Made by a program: the position numbers and the translations under genes
NCBI GenBank assembly: GCA_035559535.1
Contig: DATMBG010000022.1
Span: 1-64,000 of the forward strand
DNA: 64,000 bases
Direction: 5' to 3'
From: Candidatus Limnocylindrales bacterium
GTDB taxonomy: Bacteria; Moduliflexota; Moduliflexia; Moduliflexales; JAUQPW01
Notes under the pieces: model-generated
Databases searched by the model: none
What the model saw: the letters and a program-made list of their open reading frames with translations, nothing else
What the model was told of the DNA's origin: nothing
Part shown: in pieces, positions 60,068-64,000 of the stretch
Numbering within the stretch: the first letter of the stretch is position 1
Layout: each line of letters begins with the position of its first letter

Positions 60068-61788
60068 ATATCCTCCTGGGTAACACGTAGAACTTCCTCA
60101 ATACTGGTCACGCCTTGTTTTACCTTCTCCCAGCCATCCTCTCGAAGGGGAACCAGGCCTAAAGCCCGTGCCTTTTCTTTAATAACCGTACTGGGAGCTT
60201 TTTCCACGATGAGTTCACGGATAGGTTCTTCGATGACCATGAGTTCAAAGATTCCAATACGCCCTTTATAACCCGTAAACCCACACTCTTCACAACCTTT
60301 ACCTCGATAAGTGGCGTAACCGGTGGTTTTACCTCGGGTTAATTGGGTTAATTCCATTTTTTTTAAAACCTCCTCGGTCGGCAGATAGGCCTGTTTACAA
60401 TTCTCGCAATTTACCCGAACCAGTCTTTGAGCCAGCACCCCGATGACCGAAGAGGCTATTAAGAAGCCTTCAATATTCATGTCCAAAAGTCGGGTAATCG
60501 CTCCAGGAGCATCATTGGTGTGAAGGGTACTGAAGACCAGATGTCCGGTTAAAGCAGCATGTATAGCAATCTCTGCCGTTTCCCGGTCTCGGATTTCGCC
60601 AACCATGATCACATCGGGATCCTGCCTTACAATAGAACGTAATCCGTTGGCAAAAGTTAAATCAATTTTAGGATTGACCTGCATTTGGTTAACCCCTTCC
60701 AACTGATATTCAATGGGATCTTCAATGGTAATAATTTTACGATCCCGGCTGTTAATCTGGCTTAGAGCTGCATACAAGGTGGTTGTCTTCCCACTTCCGG
60801 TAGGTCCTGTTACCAGAATCATTCCATAAGGTTTTTCAATGAGACTTTTAAAGGCAAGTAAGGACTTCGGCGAGAAACCTAACTGTTCCAAATCTAATCG
60901 GATGCTCTCCCGGTCCAGGATTCGAATGACCACGCTTTCTCCATGCAGAGTAGGAAGAGTCGAAACCCGAAGATCTATGGGTCTCCCCATATAATTGTAT
61001 TTGATACGTCCATCTTGTGGAAGCCTCTTCTCGTCGATTTTCATGTTAGCCAGAATCTTAATCCGTGAGATCACAGCCGCTTTATGTCGTTTCGGGATAT
61101 TTTCCCGATCATAGAGTAACCCATCGATACGATATCTGACCCGAAGCGCCCGCTCAAAGGATTCGATATGAATGTCACTGGCCCTGCTCTCGATGGCCTG
61201 ATCAATTAAGAGATTAACCAGTCTTACGATAGGAGCTTCCCGAGCCAGATCTTTTAAATGATCGACATCGGTATCATCCTCACTCCCCGGTGCCGTACCC
61301 TCTTCAGTCTCTCCAATCCCTTCTATAAATTTTCCAACCCTGGAAGCATTGTCTCCATAGCACCGTTCCAGGGCGGATAAAATTGCCTCTTCCTCACAGA
61401 TGTAAACCTCTGGATCATATTTCGAAGAAAACCGGATAGCCTCTAAGGTCGAATAATCAAAAGGATCCGCCATCACAACCTTTAGACTGTCTCCCACGAC
61501 CTCGAGTGGAAAGAATTTATACTGCTTCATAAACTTAGGACTCAGCGGAAGTTTAACAGGAGAAAGTATTTTATACTGATTAAGATCCAGGTAAGGAATT
61601 CCGAGTTGTGAGCTTTTAGCTCGGATTAAAGCCGCAGGAGAGAGAAAATCCATACTTACCAGGATTTCCTCTAAAGGCTTTCCGCTTCTATCGCGTTCTG
61701 CTAAGGCCTCTCGAAGTTCCCTTTCTTCAAGAAAGCCTTCCGATAATAAAACCTGTTCTAAGGATTTCCTAGAAGATCCAGCTATCAT
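60064..61788 (-). CDS. gspE: Type II secretion ATPase GspE
   Basis: 574 residues. An N-terminal MshEN-type domain (1-150: EQVLLSEGFLEERELREAL, LGIPYLDLNQYKI) precedes the ATPase core with ASDIHIES, Walker A GPTGSGKTTT (328-337), an Asp box IMVGEIRDRETAEIA and His box HLVFSTLHTND. A zinc-binding tetracysteine follows (CENC, then CEEC). It powers pseudopilus assembly from the cytoplasm and should dock on the GspL-like protein. The tetracysteine supports GspE/PilB rather than the retraction ATPase PilT. gspG follows with a 4-bp overlap. Confidence 0.94.
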   Translation of the reverse strand: MIAGSSRKSLEQVLLSEGFLEERELREALAERDRSGKPLEEILVSMDFLSPAALIRAKSSQLGIPYLDLNQYKILSPVKLPLSPKFMKQYKFFPLEVVGDSLKVVMADPFDYSTLEAIRFSSKYDPEVYICEEEAILSALERCYGDNASRVGKFIEGIGETEEGTAPGSEDDTDVDHLKDLAREAPIVRLVNLLIDQAIESRASDIHIESFERALRVRYRIDGLLYDRENIPKRHKAAVISRIKILANMKIDEKRLPQDGRIKYNYMGRPIDLRVSTLPTLHGESVVIRILDRESIRLDLEQLGFSPKSLLAFKSLIEKPYGMILVTGPTGSGKTTTLYAALSQINSRDRKIITIEDPIEYQLEGVNQMQVNPKIDLTFANGLRSIVRQDPDVIMVGEIRDRETAEIAIHAALTGHLVFSTLHTNDAPGAITRLLDMNIEGFLIASSVIGVLAQRLVRVNCENCKQAYLPTEEVLKKMELTQLTRGKTTGYATYRGKGCEECGFTGYKGRIGIFELMVIEEPIRELIVEKAPSTVIKEKARALGLVPLREDGWEKVKQGVTSIEEVLRVTQEDI

Positions 61789-61975
61789 AAAAAATTTTTG
61801 CCTTTGATCGGAGATACGGTCTACCGTTCAAAAACGCCCTGACAAAAAATGATCCTTGAGAAAACATCCTCACCCTGATCCCTTTCTGTAGCAGGTTTAA
61901 GGTCATGGCCCTCACCGAATTACCTCTGCTTTAATTTTTCCTCACTTCCCAGGGAAGGAGATTTTAGAGTAAGAT

Positions 61976-62016
61976 TTCTCCTCCCCTGGGATATCCCAGA
62001 GAAACAGGAGGGAGAA
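61976..62016. repeat. Composite hairpin with 14-bp palindrome
   Basis: The perfect palindrome CTGGGATATCCCAG (61986-61999) sits inside pyrimidine/purine arms TTCTCCTCCC (61976-61985) and GGAGGGAGAA (62007-62016), which can extend the stem with small bulges. Confidence 0.45.
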
Positions 62017-62271
62017 TCTCTCCCAATTACTAAAAAACCTTACCCTCTAAAGCACCCAGACTTTCCCCTTTATTAAGTTTGAGGGTAGAGCCACAACAGC
62101 TATGCCCTCTACGGTTTGTGCGGAGTCTTAATGTGGAAAGGGTATCAGACCGATTAATACCAACTATTATATGAACAGTTCTATAGATTTCAAGTATTTT
62201 TTTGATTCGATGATATTCCCTTCAAAACATTTGCCATTTACCTCTAATCGGTAACTTCTACATTTTCTTCC

Positions 62272-62300
62272 TTGACAACTCTATAAAATCCGTCTAACAT
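62272..62300 (+). promoter_or_regulatory. Promoter for gspD
   Basis: TTGACA (62272-62277) and TAACAT (62295-62300) are exactly 17 nt apart, about 50 nt before the gspD start. Confidence 0.6.
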
Positions 62301-62359
62301 AAGGTTTTTATAAAGTAAGAACTGAATCATCCCGAAAAGGACTTAGAGTATAGATTCTT

Positions 62360-64000
62360 ATGCCAACATTGGAAATGAACGTGAAAAAACTAATCCTTTT
62401 AACACTGCTCCTTTCCTTAAGTACTTCTTGTACTACAAAATCTCAAAAAGTACCCCAAACTTCCTTACCTGCCAGGGAAAAAACTTCTGCCTCTTCTCCG
62501 CAAGTTTCTTCATCAACTCCTTCAAAATCAAATCCCGAAACTCCCCATGGAATTCCGGCGGCTCTTTCTCAATTGGATCCGGAACAACTTTCAGCAACTC
62601 TAAAGAACCCTACAGAAAATAAAGAACCCTCCCTCCTATTGTCTGAAGCTTCCCAATCTCCCCGACCTTCTCCGGCAGATCGGATGAAACCTAAAATAAA
62701 ACAGTTAGAGACCCCTGAAGTTCCTCCTCCAGTTGAACCCTTTCCTTCTCCCCAACCGGCTCAACCCCAACCGGCTCAACTCCAACCGGCCCAACCCCAA
62801 CCGGCTTCCCCATCCGAAGCAGCTAAAAAAGAAGCAGGTACTGTAGAGGATCGGGGGGTAGCTTTTAATTTTGACAATGTAGACATTAAAGACTTTATCG
62901 ATACGGTCAGTGAACTTACTGGTCAGAATTTTATCTTATCTCCTGGTGTGAGTGGAAAAGTCAGTATTATAACTACGGGACGTATTCCCAGGGAAGATGT
63001 TTTTAATGTTTTGGAGTCTGTGTTGGAGGTAAATAATCTTACGGTAGTTAAATCGGGACAGTTTTATAAAGTTGTACCTATTGCCATAGCCCGGCAGAAA
63101 ACAATCCCGGTAGAGACAGGGAAAGAGGTCAAGGACGGAGATCGGGTCGTTACCCATATCGTTCGTTTAAAGTACATCTCACCTGCCGAAGCTATGAACG
63201 TCTTGGGACCTTTTATCTCCCAGACCTCTGGTAATCTTCATCCCTATCCCAAAGCTAACATCCTTATCATTACAGACTTAGCCTCTAATGTTCGGAGATT
63301 ACTGGATATTCTGGAACAGATCGATGTAAATATTTACGAGAGACTTCAAATTGAGATTTTCTATATCCGGAATGTGACGCTAGAAGATTTGGTTAAAGAG
63401 TTGGAACAAATTTTATCGGCTATTCCAGATGGAGCCGCTGCAGCCGGACAGGGGGGAATGGTCACCAAATTTGTTCCTATAGCTCGATATAATGCGCTCA
63501 TGCTTATTACTTCTTCTCCAAAAGTAACCCAGTTGGTGAGGGAATGGATTAAAATTCTGGATCAACCGGCTAAAGAAGTGGCTCGTCGTAATTATATCTA
63601 TTACGTAAAACATTCGAAGGCTGCTGATCTGGCCAAAGTTCTGGAAGAGCTTTATCGAGGGAAAGCCGGAGAGCGGGCCACCGTTACGACAGCGCCCACG
63701 ACCACCCAGAGAAGGGAGGAACGGCCTACCCCGCGATCGGCGGTACAACCTCCGGGTACCCAACCCGGTCAGCCCGGGCAACCTCCCCGTACACCCCAAC
63801 CGGGGCAACCTTCGGTTCCTACCGAGGGCCAGCCTTCCGCTGTACGAGAGGGAGAGGTCTTGATTGTAGCAGATGAGCTAACGAATTCTTTAATCATTCG
63901 TACCTCTCCGGCCCAATACCAGGCGATTAAAGAACTTCTCGATGAACTGGACCTCAGGCCGCCTCAGGTTTTAATAGAAACCCTCATTGTCGAAGTTAGC
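62360..64000 (+). CDS. gspD: Type II secretion secretin GspD, N-terminal part (runs off right edge)
   Basis: The frame opens at an ATG (62360; a second ATG at 62375 is possible) and stays open for 547 codons to the window end. A signal sequence with a marginal lipobox (LILLTLLLSLSTSC) leads to a long Ser/Pro/Gln-rich linker with QPAQP tandem units. Then come N0 (VAFNFDNVDIKDFIDTVSEL, near residue 170), N1 (HIVRLKYISPAEAMNVLGPF), N2 (FYIRNVTLEDLVKELEQIL), and N3 (YYVKHSKAADLAKVLEELYRG) with a Pro/Gly/Gln insertion. The start of the secretin barrel region follows (VLIETLIVEVS). It forms the outer-membrane exit channel. The linker of about 130 residues before N0 is unusually long. Confidence 0.92.
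   Translation, partial: MPTLEMNVKKLILLTLLLSLSTSCTTKSQKVPQTSLPAREKTSASSPQVSSSTPSKSNPETPHGIPAALSQLDPEQLSATLKNPTENKEPSLLLSEASQSPRPSPADRMKPKIKQLETPEVPPPVEPFPSPQPAQPQPAQLQPAQPQPASPSEAAKKEAGTVEDRGVAFNFDNVDIKDFIDTVSELTGQNFILSPGVSGKVSIITTGRIPREDVFNVLESVLEVNNLTVVKSGQFYKVVPIAIARQKTIPVETGKEVKDGDRVVTHIVRLKYISPAEAMNVLGPFISQTSGNLHPYPKANILIITDLASNVRRLLDILEQIDVNIYERLQIEIFYIRNVTLEDLVKELEQILSAIPDGAAAAGQGGMVTKFVPIARYNALMLITSSPKVTQLVREWIKILDQPAKEVARRNYIYYVKHSKAADLAKVLEELYRGKAGERATVTTAPTTTQRREERPTPRSAVQPPGTQPGQPGQPPRTPQPGQPSVPTEGQPSAVREGEVLIVADELTNSLIIRTSPAQYQAIKELLDELDLRPPQVLIETLIVEVS

Larger units (their letters stand above)
61789..62359. other. Divergent gspE/gspD intergenic region, dense in palindromes
   Basis: 571 bases between divergent gspE and gspD. 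It carries CTTCCC/GGGAAG near 61946-61958, the composite stem at 61976-62016, and the gspD promoter at 62272-62300. No gene is seen. The region should hold control elements for both halves of the secretion cluster. Confidence 0.45.

Noticed and set aside
62750-62812. Tandem CAACCGGCT units as a CRISPR or iteron cluster
   Set aside because: They lie in frame within gspD and encode a QPA/PQPA linker; no origin or array context.

Overview
The window comes from the chromosome of a Gram-negative (diderm) bacterium. It encodes a type II secretion system (secretin, pseudopilins, inner-membrane platform proteins), an RND pump with its periplasmic adaptor, the rod-shape pair PBP2/RodA, several lipoproteins and Tat-exported enzymes. 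Two proteins of F420-type flavin/deazaflavin-binding families, a two-subunit molybdenum hydroxylase with MobA, and a B12-binding radical SAM fusion point to a metabolically broad, probably environmental lineage such as those known mainly from metagenomes. No rRNA, tRNA or taxonomic marker is present, so the lineage cannot be named. TGA ends several genes here, so the standard bacterial code applies.

Left part (1-10.5 kb, almost all reverse strand): a catabolic uptake module. A nitrilase-superfamily enzyme is followed by a UrtA/AmiC-like binding protein, two permeases and two ATPases of a branched-chain amino acid/urea/amide type ABC transporter, then a SnoaL-like protein and a Tat-type amidohydrolase. 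The set looks like import and hydrolysis of an amide, nitrile or ureide. A PPOX-family protein and a truncated PilQ-like lipoprotein follow.

10.8-17.3 kb: a Na+/H+ antiporter fused to a rhodanese domain, whose active-site loop is interrupted by an in-frame TGA followed at the right distance by a SECIS-like hairpin (the best candidate here for something undescribed); OsmC; isoquinoline-1-oxidoreductase-type IorA/IorB; an ArsR regulator; a Ddn-like protein. 17.3-30 kb: RND pump and adaptor, aldo/keto reductase, TPR protein, an acyl-CoA ligase fused to a Roadblock/LC7-like domain, an alpha/beta hydrolase and two oligopeptide-transport ATPases without their permeases.

30.6-39.3 kb, forward strand: mrdA, rodA, the radical SAM fusion, RNase G and mobA. 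39.6-52.8 kb, reverse strand: an Nramp-like transporter, a PfkB kinase with an in-frame palindromic insertion, glutamate synthase, dTDP-glucose dehydratase, a DUF1264 protein, an SDR epimerase lacking its catalytic pair, an endonuclease/phosphatase-fold protein and a secreted trypsin-like protease. 53-64 kb: type II secretion genes in several transcription units (gspK; gspL-M-C plus two surface proteins; gspE-G; gspD running off the right edge).

Intergenic spaces hold many perfect inverted repeats of 10-16 bp. Some are terminators; others have loops of 22-26 nt and look like dispersed or mRNA-stabilising elements. All functional assignments come from reading translated motifs by eye; no database search was possible.
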